Positions 8,687-19,400 of a DNA stretch of 64,000 nucleotides are shown here, piece after piece. Made by a program: the position numbers and the translations under genes. The stretch is from Phascolarctobacterium sp. (GTDB lineage Bacteria > Bacillota > Negativicutes > Acidaminococcales > Acidaminococcaceae): the NCBI GenBank assembly GCA_030523325.1, contig JAUNIS010000009.1, positions 1-64,000 of the forward strand. The letters run 5' to 3'. The stretch's first letter is position 1, and every line of letters starts with the position of its first letter. Under the pieces are notes generated by a model, which searched no databases, was not told the origin of the DNA, and saw only the letters and a list, made by a program, of their open reading frames with translations.

Positions 8687-9093
8687 AAATTGGTCCAAGC
8701 AAATTATAAGGCCTTGGAAATTTCATCTGTCTAAAATAAATATTTTTTACCATAATGTATGTTATCGGACATAAAGTAATATTTTGAATTATTTCACCCA
8801 TAACGAAAAGAATCCGAGAACGAATTTGTTCTCGGAAGAAAAATTTTTTATCATTGATGCTTCTTCTGGTTGCAATAGAAGTCTTCATGAATGACTAATA
8901 TGATTAGTTTCATAGTAATTGGATTAAACGAATATATAAGAAAATAAAAGTGTTTTATGTTAGCAGGTATTTTTATTATTTATTGTTCGCTAATTCTTTA
9001 ACCAACGCTTTGGGCACATTAACATTGTTTGTTAATCGTTCGATTTTAACTTCATGAAAAAAATTTTTATTCTGACTTGCTTTGTTGAAAAAG
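8687..9093. other. 407-nt gap: one hairpin, no convincing gene
   Basis: The gap holds a strong hairpin at 8814-8835 (CCGAGAAC / GTTCTCGG) followed after a few bases by ATTTTTTT, a plausible terminator. TTATCGGACA at 8762-8771 is the exact inverse of TGTCCGATAA at 8273-8282 on the other side of the grpB remnant. On the minus strand, a 45-codon frame (9113 down to 8976) ends in VPKALVKELANNK and overlaps the end of the neighbouring gene; it has no ATG and no ribosome site, so I do not call it. Confidence 0.5.
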
Positions 9094-10353
9094 TTACTTT
9101 TCTGCGGTTGCAAGCATCAGCTTAATGCGATTTTCCTGGTTTACCCGTGATGCACTAGCATCAAAATCCAAAGGCATAATATTAGCATCCACCGCTATTT
9201 GTTTTATTTTGTTAACCATACCACGTCCTGCAATATGGTTTGGCAGGCAACCGAAAGGCTGAGCGCAGATAATATTCTTGTAGCCGCTCTGAGCGAGTTC
9301 AAGCATCTCTGCAGTAAGAAGCCAGCCCTCACCCATATTATTTCCGTAGCCAATGATTCCTTTAGCCATGGCTTTTGTTTCTGTATAAGTTGCAGGTGCT
9401 TTAAGTGGAGTTCCGTTAAGCGCATCGTGTAAAATTTTCTCTAGGTATTGCAGGTAGACGAAAGCAGTTTTGTTAGCCGCGTAGGTAAGCTTCTTACCAC
9501 CGTATAGCTTATAGTCGGTGATAAAAGTATCAACGCAATACATCAAAAAATTCATCAATCCGGGTAGCATGTATTCGCAGTTTTGTTTTTGCAAAAAAGC
9601 TTCTAGATTATTATTCCCCAGTGCTGAATATTTAATGTAAATTTCTCCGACGATGCCAACTTTAATTTTATCTGCGGCCTGAGTTGGCAAGGATGCAAAT
9701 TCTTGGGCAATTTTAGGCATGAGCTTTTTCATGGTGCTGAATGCTTGGGCCTTACCTTTCATAAAAATGTCGTCAAGCTTGGCGAGCCAGCTTTGAGCTA
9801 GCTGTTCTGCACTCCCCTGTGTCATCTCATATGGACGAATTTTATTAGTAAGATACATAAGCTCGTCACCATACACGCAGGCTGCAAGTAAGCGACGCAT
9901 CATGGAAATATTCATCTTAAAGCCAGACTGGTCCTCCATACCCATAACATTCATGCTAATTACCGGAATGTGCTCGAGGCCTGCCTTCTCCAAGGCTTTG
10001 CGCAAAAGATAAATATAGTTGGAGGCACGGCAGCCTCCTCCTGTTTGAGAAAGCATGAGTGCCGTATGCTCTAGATCATATTTGCCGCTTTCTAAGGCGT
10101 GGATAAGCTGTCCTATGGCAAGCAATGCTGGGTAACAAATATCATTATTAACATAGCGCAGGCCTGTTTCAATGACGTCTTGACTTGTGTCAGAGAGAAT
10201 TTCTGCGTGATAGCCAAGCCCGTTAAGAGCTGAACGCAAGAGAGAAAAATGTATGGGCAACATACCGGGAATGAGTACCGTGTGAGTTGCAATCATCTCT
10301 TTTGTAAAGACTGGAAAATTATATTTTTGTGCGTGAGAAACTGACTGAGACAT
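9094..10353 (-). CDS. 2-hydroxyacyl-CoA dehydratase D-like component (second half of a split activase-dehydratase protein)
   Basis: 419 residues related to the dehydratase component (HgdB/DUF2229-like) of BadF/HgdC systems. In many Clostridia this sequence is the C-terminal third of one ~1400-residue protein; here it is a separate gene 38 nt downstream of the 974-residue activase (together 1393 residues). Visible landmarks are the Rossmann-like start TVLIPGMLPIHFSLLRSAL, a NNDICYPALLAIGQL segment with a probable cluster-ligating Cys, and SQTGGGCRASNY with a second. A Cys-Glu rich region around CEYMLPGLMNF follows. It probably forms an ATP-driven low-potential electron-transfer system with its neighbour; the physiological substrate is not evident. 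Confidence 0.85.
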   Translation of the reverse strand: MSQSVSHAQKYNFPVFTKEMIATHTVLIPGMLPIHFSLLRSALNGLGYHAEILSDTSQDVIETGLRYVNNDICYPALLAIGQLIHALESGKYDLEHTALMLSQTGGGCRASNYIYLLRKALEKAGLEHIPVISMNVMGMEDQSGFKMNISMMRRLLAACVYGDELMYLTNKIRPYEMTQGSAEQLAQSWLAKLDDIFMKGKAQAFSTMKKLMPKIAQEFASLPTQAADKIKVGIVGEIYIKYSALGNNNLEAFLQKQNCEYMLPGLMNFLMYCVDTFITDYKLYGGKKLTYAANKTAFVYLQYLEKILHDALNGTPLKAPATYTETKAMAKGIIGYGNNMGEGWLLTAEMLELAQSGYKNIICAQPFGCLPNHIAGRGMVNKIKQIAVDANIMPLDFDASASRVNQENRIKLMLATAEK

Positions 10354-10391
10354 TATTTGAATACCTAAAAATACTTGAGATTGTATGTGAA

Positions 10392-13316
10392 TTAATCATC
10401 AATTAAATGAGCAGCGGAAAAAAGACTACGCAGGCGAATTTTAGCTGCACCTAAATTATCAATATCATCAATTTTGATTTGCGTATAAATTTTACCGTTC
10501 TCTTCTAAAATGCGACGACATTCATCAGCTGTAATTGCATCGCAGCCACAACCAAAGTTCACAAGCTGTACCATATGCATATCCTCGTTTTGCGCAACAT
10601 ATTTTGCAGCAGCGTACAGACGACTATGATAGGTCCATTGGTTTAAGACATGCAGGTCCGTATTGAGCTCTGTAGAAGAAATATGACTGCTAATGGCGTC
10701 CTCGCTAATGAGTGCAGCTCCGAGAGTCGTAATCAGACGGTCGATACTGTGATTAACCTTGGGGTCGATGTGATAAGGACGACCAGCAAGGACGATGATG
10801 GGCATCTTCTCCTTGCGAGCACCCTCGATAATCACTTGACCCTGCATTTTTACATGCTGTTGAAAATTATCATAAGCCTTAAAGGCAGCTTGGATTGCAG
10901 CATTAAGCTCGCGCTTGGTTAGATTAGGAAAATCTTTCTTGAACATTTTTAGAAGGTTTTCGGCTAATTTATTCTTGTGCAATAGACCAACATAATCGTG
11001 ATAAAAATGCACGTTGTCAAGCTCGGGGATATTTGTGTCCAAAACCTCTGGATAATAAGCTACAACGGGACAATTGTAACAATTTTCCGTATTGTGTTCA
11101 TCAATATTATAGGTCATGCAAGGATAGAAAATGTGTTCTATTTTTTGTTCTAGAAGATAAGCGATGTGACCATGCATGAGCTTGGCTGGGTAGCAAATTG
11201 TATCGCTGGGAATGGTCCCCTGCCCCCTTTGATAAATGCTTTTGTCTTCGATGGGGCTCGTGATGACTTTAAAACCTAAATGGTTCAAGAGTGCTTGCCA
11301 GAAAGGAAGCAATTCATACATATTGAGTCCCATGGGAATACCCATAACACCGCGAAGAGGCTGCTCAAGATTAGGCAGAGCTTTTAAAAGCTTGAGCTTG
11401 TAGCGGTAAAGATTAAGATCGTCCTTAGGAGCTGCGTGAGTCACAGGACGTTCGCAGCGGTTGCCGCTAATGAAAGGCTTATCACTAGAAAAAGTATTAA
11501 TCGTCAAATGACAATGGTTTTGACAGCCCTGACAGACGATGTTTTTAACTGTATGGTTAAAGCTAGTTAATTGCTCAGCATTAAGTAAGCTGGTGGGCTT
11601 TGGCTTTTCTTCGTAGCGTTTTTGTGCGTACAAGGCTGCCCCGTAGGCACCCATTAGCCCTGCAATATTGGGACGAATAACCTCCTTGCCCATCTCCTTT
11701 TCAAAGGCACGCAGCACGCAATCATTCAAGAAGGTGCCTCCTTGAACGACCATATGCTGACCAAGAGAATCTGGATTATTGGTGCGAATAACCTTGTAGA
11801 GAGCGTTTTTGACGATACTCATAGCAAGTCCTGCACTAATATTAGCGACGGAAGCACCATCCTTTTGGGCTTGCTTAACGCTACTATTCATGAAAACAGT
11901 GCAACGACTACCTAAATCCACAGGCTTATCAGCTGTCTCACCTAGCTTGGCAAATTCTTTTACATCGTATCCTAAAAGCTCGGCAAAGGTTTGCAAAAAG
12001 CTGCCACAACCACTTGAGCAGGCTTCGTTAAGAAAAATATTATCGATAGCTCCATTGTGAATCTTGAGGCATTTCATGTCTTGCCCACCGATATCGATAA
12101 TGAAATCTACCTGGGGCTGTAAATATTTAGCCGCAAAAAAATGCGCCATGGTCTCGACTATACCATAATCAACACCAAAACCGTGCTTGATAAGATCCTC
12201 TCCGTAGCCTGTAACCGCACTGGCGATAAGCTTGCATTCTGGATAATTTTTATAGAAATCTAATAAATATTTGCGAACAGCAATTACTGGGTTGCCGTGA
12301 TTACTTTCGTAAAAGGAGTCGACAAGCTCCCCTTCTTTGTTCATAACGGCGATTTTTATCGTCGTACTGCCGGAATCGATACCAATAAATGCTTCCTTAA
12401 CATTGTTCATGGAAGCAAGGGTAATATTATTTTGCTCGTGACGAGCTTGAAATTTAGCAAATTCTTCGGCATTTGTAAAAAGCGGCTCTAAATGGTTAAA
12501 GCCGTGCTTATGCTGACAAGTTGTTAAATTTTCTTTAAGACTAGTAAGGTTAATTATTTTATCTGCGCACAAGGCTGAGCCGATAGCAACGTAATAAAGG
12601 CTGTGTTCAGGACATGTGCCTTGAATATGGAGGATTTCGTCGAAGCTGGCACGCAGCTGACTCATAAAGGAAAGGGGTCCACCTAAATAAAGCACGTTGC
12701 CTTTAATGGGTCGACCTTTAGCAAGACCAGTGACGGCTTGACTTGCTACAGCATGGAAAATACTAGCAGCTAAATCTTCCTTGGCAGCGCCTTGGTTCAA
12801 TAAGGGTTGGATATCGCTTTTAGCGAAAACTCCGCAGCGACTTGCAATTGTATAACGCGTAGTTGTTTTGGCGGCTAGCTTGTCCATATCCTCGGTTTTG
12901 ACATTCAAAAGCGAAGCCATTTGGTCGATAAATGCGCCCGTACCTCCGGCACAGCAGTCGTTCATACGAGCGTCAAAATGACGGCCTAAAAACAGCATTT
13001 TTGCGTCCTCGCCTCCGAGCTCAATAATAACATCAGTTCTAGGCTCTAGCATTTCTGCGGCAATTTTTTCGGCGTAAACCTCTTGCACGAATTGTAAGTT
13101 GTAATCTTCGGCAATGCCAAGTGACGCGCTACCGCTTAAAGCAACGTACGCCTCCTTAAGATGAGGCAATTCATGCTCTAAATCTTCAATAAGCTGCTCT
13201 AAAACTTGTGTAATCTGACTAAAATGCCTTTGATATTTACTGGCGATGAGCTTGTTATTATCATCCAAAACTACAATTTTTATTGTTGTACTGCCAATAT
13301 CTAAACCAACTCGCAT
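10392..13316 (-). CDS. Double BadF/BadG-type activase ATPase with DUF2229 domain
   Basis: 974 residues with two successive ASKHA ATPase domains. The first has VGLDIGSTTIKIVVLDD at residues 2-18, ELGGEDAKML, CCAGGTGAFIDQMA and SRCGVFAKSDIQPLL; the second begins near residue 310 with FIGIDSGSTTIKIAVMN, then DIGGQDMKCLK, ACSSGCGSFLQTFA and GSRCTVFMNSSVKQAQ. The paired CxxGxGxF and RCxVF Cys are the ligands for a bridging [4Fe-4S] cluster in activases. A Cys-rich linker (CQGCQNHC) leads to a DUF2229-type domain with DTICYPAKLMHGHI and YNCPVVAYYPEV. Such proteins use ATP to push electrons uphill onto a dehydratase or double-cubane reductase. The start ATG follows GGAGGTACTC. Forms an operon with the next gene. 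Confidence 0.88.
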   Translation of the reverse strand: MRVGLDIGSTTIKIVVLDDNNKLIASKYQRHFSQITQVLEQLIEDLEHELPHLKEAYVALSGSASLGIAEDYNLQFVQEVYAEKIAAEMLEPRTDVIIELGGEDAKMLFLGRHFDARMNDCCAGGTGAFIDQMASLLNVKTEDMDKLAAKTTTRYTIASRCGVFAKSDIQPLLNQGAAKEDLAASIFHAVASQAVTGLAKGRPIKGNVLYLGGPLSFMSQLRASFDEILHIQGTCPEHSLYYVAIGSALCADKIINLTSLKENLTTCQHKHGFNHLEPLFTNAEEFAKFQARHEQNNITLASMNNVKEAFIGIDSGSTTIKIAVMNKEGELVDSFYESNHGNPVIAVRKYLLDFYKNYPECKLIASAVTGYGEDLIKHGFGVDYGIVETMAHFFAAKYLQPQVDFIIDIGGQDMKCLKIHNGAIDNIFLNEACSSGCGSFLQTFAELLGYDVKEFAKLGETADKPVDLGSRCTVFMNSSVKQAQKDGASVANISAGLAMSIVKNALYKVIRTNNPDSLGQHMVVQGGTFLNDCVLRAFEKEMGKEVIRPNIAGLMGAYGAALYAQKRYEEKPKPTSLLNAEQLTSFNHTVKNIVCQGCQNHCHLTINTFSSDKPFISGNRCERPVTHAAPKDDLNLYRYKLKLLKALPNLEQPLRGVMGIPMGLNMYELLPFWQALLNHLGFKVITSPIEDKSIYQRGQGTIPSDTICYPAKLMHGHIAYLLEQKIEHIFYPCMTYNIDEHNTENCYNCPVVAYYPEVLDTNIPELDNVHFYHDYVGLLHKNKLAENLLKMFKKDFPNLTKRELNAAIQAAFKAYDNFQQHVKMQGQVIIEGARKEKMPIIVLAGRPYHIDPKVNHSIDRLITTLGAALISEDAISSHISSTELNTDLHVLNQWTYHSRLYAAAKYVAQNEDMHMVQLVNFGCGCDAITADECRRILEENGKIYTQIKIDDIDNLGAAKIRLRSLFSAAHLIDD

Positions 13317-13334
13317 TGCGAGAGTACCTCCAAA

Positions 13335-13350
13335 TTAGGAATTATCCTAA
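13335..13350 (-). promoter_or_regulatory. Perfect 16-bp dyad upstream of the activase gene (candidate operator)
   Basis: TTAGGA, four bases, TCCTAA: a perfect inverted repeat lying between a TATAAT-like box (minus strand, plus-strand 13351-13356 region) and the GGAGGT ribosome site. Its place at the probable transcription start suggests repressor binding or a 5' hairpin. Confidence 0.4.
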
Positions 13351-13410
13351 CATTATATTTTAGCACAAATTAGGGAGTAAGTACATTGAGATTGAGGATA
13401 ACTAATTGAA

Positions 13411-13450
13411 AAAAAGCTGCTTTGTCACTTTTGTGACAGAGCAGCTTTTT
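13411..13450 (-). terminator. Intrinsic terminator after the autotransporter gene
   Basis: AAAAAGCTGCT-TTGTCAC pairs with GTGACAG-AGCAGCTTTTT across a four-base loop. It ends 3 nt from the autotransporter stop and has T/A tracts on both sides, so it can act in either direction. Confidence 0.85.
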
Positions 13451-13452
13451 GT

Positions 13453-16400
13453 TTAGAAGTTCCACTTAAATTGTAGTTTTGCGCCGATACCTCGTTGTTT
13501 ACCTACGGAGCCGAATCCATTGAGATCAATGTCGTAATGGTTTTTGGAGGTAAATAGATAACCGATTTCTCCGATACCGCTAGAGCCCTTGAGGGATGGT
13601 GCGTCGTTTACCCCTACACCATTTACAAGAGCATCTGCATCGCTATTGAATTCATATTGGTATGCAAGACCATAGTAGAACCTACCTTGATTTGTATACT
13701 TCTTGCTCATTCTTAGACCTACACGCAAGCGAGTGCTATCAATATCATCGAACTGGTAATTGGTGCCGTCGCTTAATTTTACATCGTCACCTTTTACGTG
13801 GGTATAGAATAGCTTGCCATAATATTCCAGGCTACGAGTATCGCTAACCTTGGTTACATAGCCCATGCCTAAGTGTGCAGCCATATAAGTGCTGTCACTG
13901 TCATAGCTTGCACGACTACCATTTGTAAAGGTACCCTTGTAGTCAATATCGTTACGACCAACACGGAATGAGCCTTCGTAATATACGCCACTATTATTGA
14001 CTTGCTTAGCCATAAAGCCGCCACCTACGTATTCGGTGTCGCCTTCACCATGTACGCCGTTATTAAGATAACTGTCGTAGCTGCCTTGGCCATATTCAAA
14101 TACAGGACCATAAGTTAAAGAGCCACTTGCGTTATTTTCCTTATAGCCAAGACCGAGGATTCCGTTCCAACCCTTGTTATCAATATGGGAGCCACTATTA
14201 TAACGCATCTTACTTGCACCAGCTAATGCGAAGATATGTGTATCACGTTCTGCCTTACCAAGAGTTTCTTGTTGCCCGTTAAGATTATCGCTATCAGCCG
14301 CGTCACTCATTGCGTCAAATCCTAAACCACTGAGCATATCAGAGCCTTGATTAATCATAGCTGCACTTGCCAGCATGGATTCAACTGGAGACTTAGCATC
14401 TTCTTTAGCTTGAGCTTTAGCACGAGCTACGTACTTACTGCCTTCTTGAGCCAAGGTGAAGTCGTAATCAACCAAATCACCGTAGAGAGTTCTTGTCCAA
14501 GTAACGCCATCAGTTATTAAATTATCTGCACTAATTAAAGTAATGACGTCATCGTTTCTGACTTCGTTCAGTTGAGCCACGTACATATTAACGTTTGAAC
14601 CGCTAATATTAGCTTCACCATTCACTGTTAAGAAAGTATAGCCGCTATTTAATGCGTAATCGCTAGGTACGTAGAAGTTGTAGTTTTGGTTATTGCCATT
14701 AGTCAAGCTACCAACGGTAAGACTTGCAGCGTTCATGCTGTCGTCATCATTCTTGCTACCAATATTCAAGGTGTTGCCACCTGCTGCACCCATATCGAGG
14801 TTACTAATATTGGCAGTAGAATTAATGTTCAGGGTATCATTCGTACCACCCAGAACCACGCTGCCAACTTTATCCGTGTTAATGTTCACGGTATTATTAG
14901 AAGCATTACCAGTCTTGCTAGAAGCAGAAGTAATTGTTCCCTCAACATTGGCATTAACATTGATAATATTATTTGTAGCTTCGCCGTTATCCGTGGAGCC
15001 ACCATAAACATTAACTTTGCCAAGAGCTGCGTTAATATTCACAGTATTATCACTTGCATTGCCTTTATCTGTAGCACCACCTACTAGATTTTCAGCACTT
15101 ACGGTCTCATTAATATTAACTGTGTTATTAGTTGCATTACCGTCGGAAGTGTTGCCACCAACTACATCGCTTGCCTTAACTCCTCCGTTGATAGTCACCT
15201 CGTTGCCTGTCGCATTGCCCTTGTCAGTAGTGCCGCCCGCAATATTTTCCAGCTTGTCACCAGTGAAGCCTGAGTTAATTGTAAGCTTACCATCTGTTGC
15301 ATCGTTAGAGCTTGCCATGACACCTGCGACGGTAGAGGCTTGAGTCGTAGTAGTTCCGCCATTTCCTAAGGTCAGGGAACCGTCACCTGTTTCACCCATC
15401 ACGGTCTTACCATCTGTTCCTATATAAGTACCGGTCAGGCTTAAGGATTCAATCTTAGCAACAATTGCTTGAGAATTATTGTCAACCTTGATATCGTAAA
15501 CTTCTACTGCCTTTTCGTTTTGCTCGGTAATAATTCCTGTCTGACCAAATTCAACCGTTTCGCCAGCAATTTGGATTTCTTTAGCTGGATTGGTATTGCC
15601 TTGAACGAGAGTCAAGCTTGTGCCTTCAGGTAATTCTTCAATAATGTTCAGACTATTTAAATTAACTGTTACATAGTTATACCAATCAATTTTATCTACA
15701 GTGATATCAAGAACAGGAGCTGCTGCACCCATAACAGCATTATCAATATTAATGGTATCGAAATTGCTAATACTATTAACTGTTCCAGACCAACCGTCGA
15801 TATGCAGGGTGTTCTCATTGTTTACGTTGGAGCCGATGAGGTCCACATTATTCAAGAGAGCGTCCTGAATGCCGCTTGTCCCGTCACCAGAATTTGCACC
15901 AAGGATGGTGACGGTGTTGCCGCTAGAAGAAGCCTCTTCGTCAACTACATAGCCGCCGTAAATTTTGGTGGTTTCGCCTTGTTTTTCAGGAGCTGCGCCG
16001 GTGGTGTAAAGGTCGGTGAAGGTGCCGGTAATAACAACATTGCCTTCATTTGCATTGCCTTCTTCAGCGAACTTACCAGCTACGATGCCAGCACCAGAGG
16101 TGGTGTACGGATCGGAACCAATTTGTAAGCTGCCGTCGCCAGTAGCACCAGTATGGGTCTTGCCTTCAGCATCGATATAAGTACCGGTCAGGGTATTTTC
16201 CAGAACTTTAGCACTAATCTTTACGCCTGCCTCGCTGGTGTCGGTAAGCTTTTCAACGCTTACGTTTACGCCAGTATCACCATAAGTATTACCAAGGAGG
16301 TCTTTAGAAATAGTGAAGGAGCCAACCTTTGCAGCGTCGCCGGTCAGGAGAACAACTTCCTCGCCAGATGCCAGAGTGGTGCTGGTGCTGTTTAATACAA

Positions 16401-19400
16401 CGTCAACATTGCTCAGGTCCGGAGTGCCGTTAATGTTGAGTACAGGTTTAGCAACGGTAGAATCAACAGTGTCGTCAAAGTTAATGGTCTTGAAGTTGCT
16501 AATGCTGTTGATGGTGCCGTTCCAACCGTTGATGACTAAAGTATTTTCATTGCTCACGGTCGCACCGGTTACGCCGCCTGCACCAATTAAATCTACGCTG
16601 CTCAAATTCGGGTCTTGCGTAATACTTGCATCGCCTGCTGCGCTGCCTTTAACAGTAATGGTATTGCCACTTGTACTAGCATTAGCACTATTCGTATAGC
16701 CGCCGTAAATTACCGTGGTTTTGTTATCCGCGGATGTATCTGTATCGGTAAAGTCGCCGGTGATAACTACCTTGCCGCCTATAACATTGTTGGCGTCGGA
16801 ATATGTACCTGCTACGATACTAGCGGTGGATTCGGTAACAGTATCACCCAAGGTCAAGATGCCCTCAGTACCGACCGTTATATCCTTATCAAGATAATTA
16901 CCGGTTAAAACGTTAGAACTGTATTCTGCATAGATACCGCCAGCTGTCTTAGCCATGTTGTAAGCAGTTAATGCACCGACTTCGATTGCCGTCTTGTCAC
17001 TGTTATAGCGACCTTCCTTGCCAAGCTCAGTAGAAGAATCACTAGCAACGCTGTAATCCGTTCCATTATAACTAATGTTTACTTGCTGAGCGGCAGCGGA
17101 GTTGCCGGAGACAAATTGATAGAGATTGCTATCGCCAAACGTAAAGTTAGCAACATTGACAGCAGTATTCGCAAGGTTGGTATCGCCCTTAGAGGAATCT
17201 AATGTAGCCTTATCATCATAGGTAGTGCTGTAAAGATTAATGGTGGAGAAATTCGCCACATTATAAACTGTATTATTTTTCCAGTTGGATTCAACGGCGT
17301 TTACATTACCGTCAACGTCTTTCGTTACAGCATAGCCAATATAAAGTACATTGCCAGAACATGTAGAACCATCACTGCCCCCGCGCAATGCTGCCTTAGT
17401 AATATCGGCTGAGCCGGACACGGCAACGATATTGTTTGTATTAGTACTGCCCTTGCCGCCTTGGACATAGACAAAATTACCCGTACTGGTAATAGTACCG
17501 CCAGTAATATTCACGAGGTTGTTAGATGTAGTACCGCCAGTTGCGTAGGCACCATGCACACCAGTAAAGTCATCGGCTTCGCCTGTAATAGTACCACCAG
17601 TAATATTTACGGTGTTATTGGTTGCAGTATAGCCTGTAGCATCAACGTAACCGCCGTAAATTGTCGCAGCTGTCGCTTCGCCGCCAAAATTGACAGTGTT
17701 ACTCATAGCTTTATATTGGGTACCCGAGTTTCCCGTAGCCTGACCACCGATAACACGACTGAGTGTGCCGCCGGTTACGTTAACAGTATTACCTGCTGCC
17801 GCATATATTGCATAACCACCACGCACGTAACCTGCGTTACCTGTAGCGGTACTTGTTACAGAACCAGCGCTAATATTTACGGTATTGCTGTTTGCAAAAA
17901 GACCACCGCCACCGTAAACATTTACCGCTACGGTTAGATTGGGATTGCTCAGATTAACCGTATTGCCAAAAGCCGCGTTATTAGAGACAGCATTAGCTGC
18001 TTGCAAAGTCGTGCCAATGCTTGAATCGGCCTCTTGGGTAAAGCCGCCGAATATTTCGCTAGCATTGACAGTGCCACCAGAAATAGTAACAGTGTTGAAA
18101 CTTGCTTCGTTAGTACCGCGCACGCCATTAGAAATAACTACGGGAGCATCAGCAAAGCCAACCGTACCAGCAGTAATTTCCACGGTATTGCTTGCTACCA
18201 GGCTGTTACTGCCTATTGCGTAACCACCAATAATATTCGTGCTGGCCACGGTCGTGAGATTGCCAGCGATAGTTATTTTGTTGGATTCAGCTGAGATGGG
18301 TGCATCTGACGTGCTTTTCGCATTAGAATAACCACCGTAGAGTGCTGCACCACTTGCCACGGTCAAACCACCTGCATCGATCTTAAAATCGCCACCACTA
18401 ACGTTTTGAGCTTCGGCGTACTTGCCCGTGATAAGGAGGGCTGTTTCACTCTTGCTAGTCGCATCATTACCGAGGATGAGCTTGCCTGCATCAGCTAGTC
18501 CTTTATAAGTTACGACGCCCTTGTCGACGAATTCGCCGGCTACAATAGTAGGATTAACCTCTACGTAAACGCCACCGTCCGTGCCTGCATTGTCATAGCA
18601 AAAAAGATTGCCTATATCTAGAGCATAATTATCCTCTGTTTTATCAGTTGCATAATTACGCACAGCAGCGCCTTTTATCCCCAGGTCACTTCCCCCGTTT
18701 TTAGACCCGTTCGTATCTTTTGTGAAATCGCTAATTCCTCCAGCAAGGAAACGAATGGAATAAACCTTAGTATTATTGCCAGCAATCAAGGTAAGCTTGC
18801 CGTCATCACCTAACATATCCGCGGTAAAATTATGAATATAAAGAGTAGTACTTCCGGACAGGTGACTTTGAACATTCGTATCCGCTAGTGTCACCACTGT
18901 ATCGGTCCCGTCAGGAATTTTTTCGTCAATAATTAATTTGCCGGTGCCATCATCCTTTGTAGTAGCAAGGTACATGTTGATGGTAGCAAACTTACCGTCT
19001 TCATTATTGGGGTTAATGGCAGCAAGGGTGCCGGTCCAAGCATTAAAATTGAGAGTGTTGCCAGATTGAACAGGTGCCTTACTATTGATTGAACCAGCAA
19101 CAAGGGTCACGCCACTCATATCGCCAGATGCACTGCTATTAACATTAATAGTGTTATTAACAAGATCAGTATATTGATCAGAATCTCTAGGCCCGACTAC
19201 TTCGCTATGAGCACCGTAAATACTCATGGTACCAGTAATAACGGTGTTAATATTAACAGTATTATTAGCCATTGTATCTGTAGTGCTAGTAGAATAAGCA
19301 CCGTAAACAGCTGTAACGTTTGGCGCGTTGGTTTTATTGATATCGTAGTTAATGTTCAGGATGCCGTAGTCCCCTGTTGAACTAGTACCATCCAACGTGT

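Noticed and set aside
8976-9113. 45-codon minus-strand frame ending in VPKALVKELANNK
   Set aside because: No ATG, no ribosome site, and it overlaps the end of the dehydratase-like gene; coding character of the tail is suggestive but not sufficient.
14870-15290. CRISPR-like array of short regular repeats
   Set aside because: The repeats are in-frame peptide repeats of the autotransporter passenger, imperfect and without unique spacers of constant size.
14686-18294. Several plus-strand open frames of 60-160 codons across the autotransporter gene
   Set aside because: They are antisense to a long coding region with signal peptide and barrel, have Ser/Thr/Ile/Val-rich translations mirroring the repeats, and lack ribosome sites.
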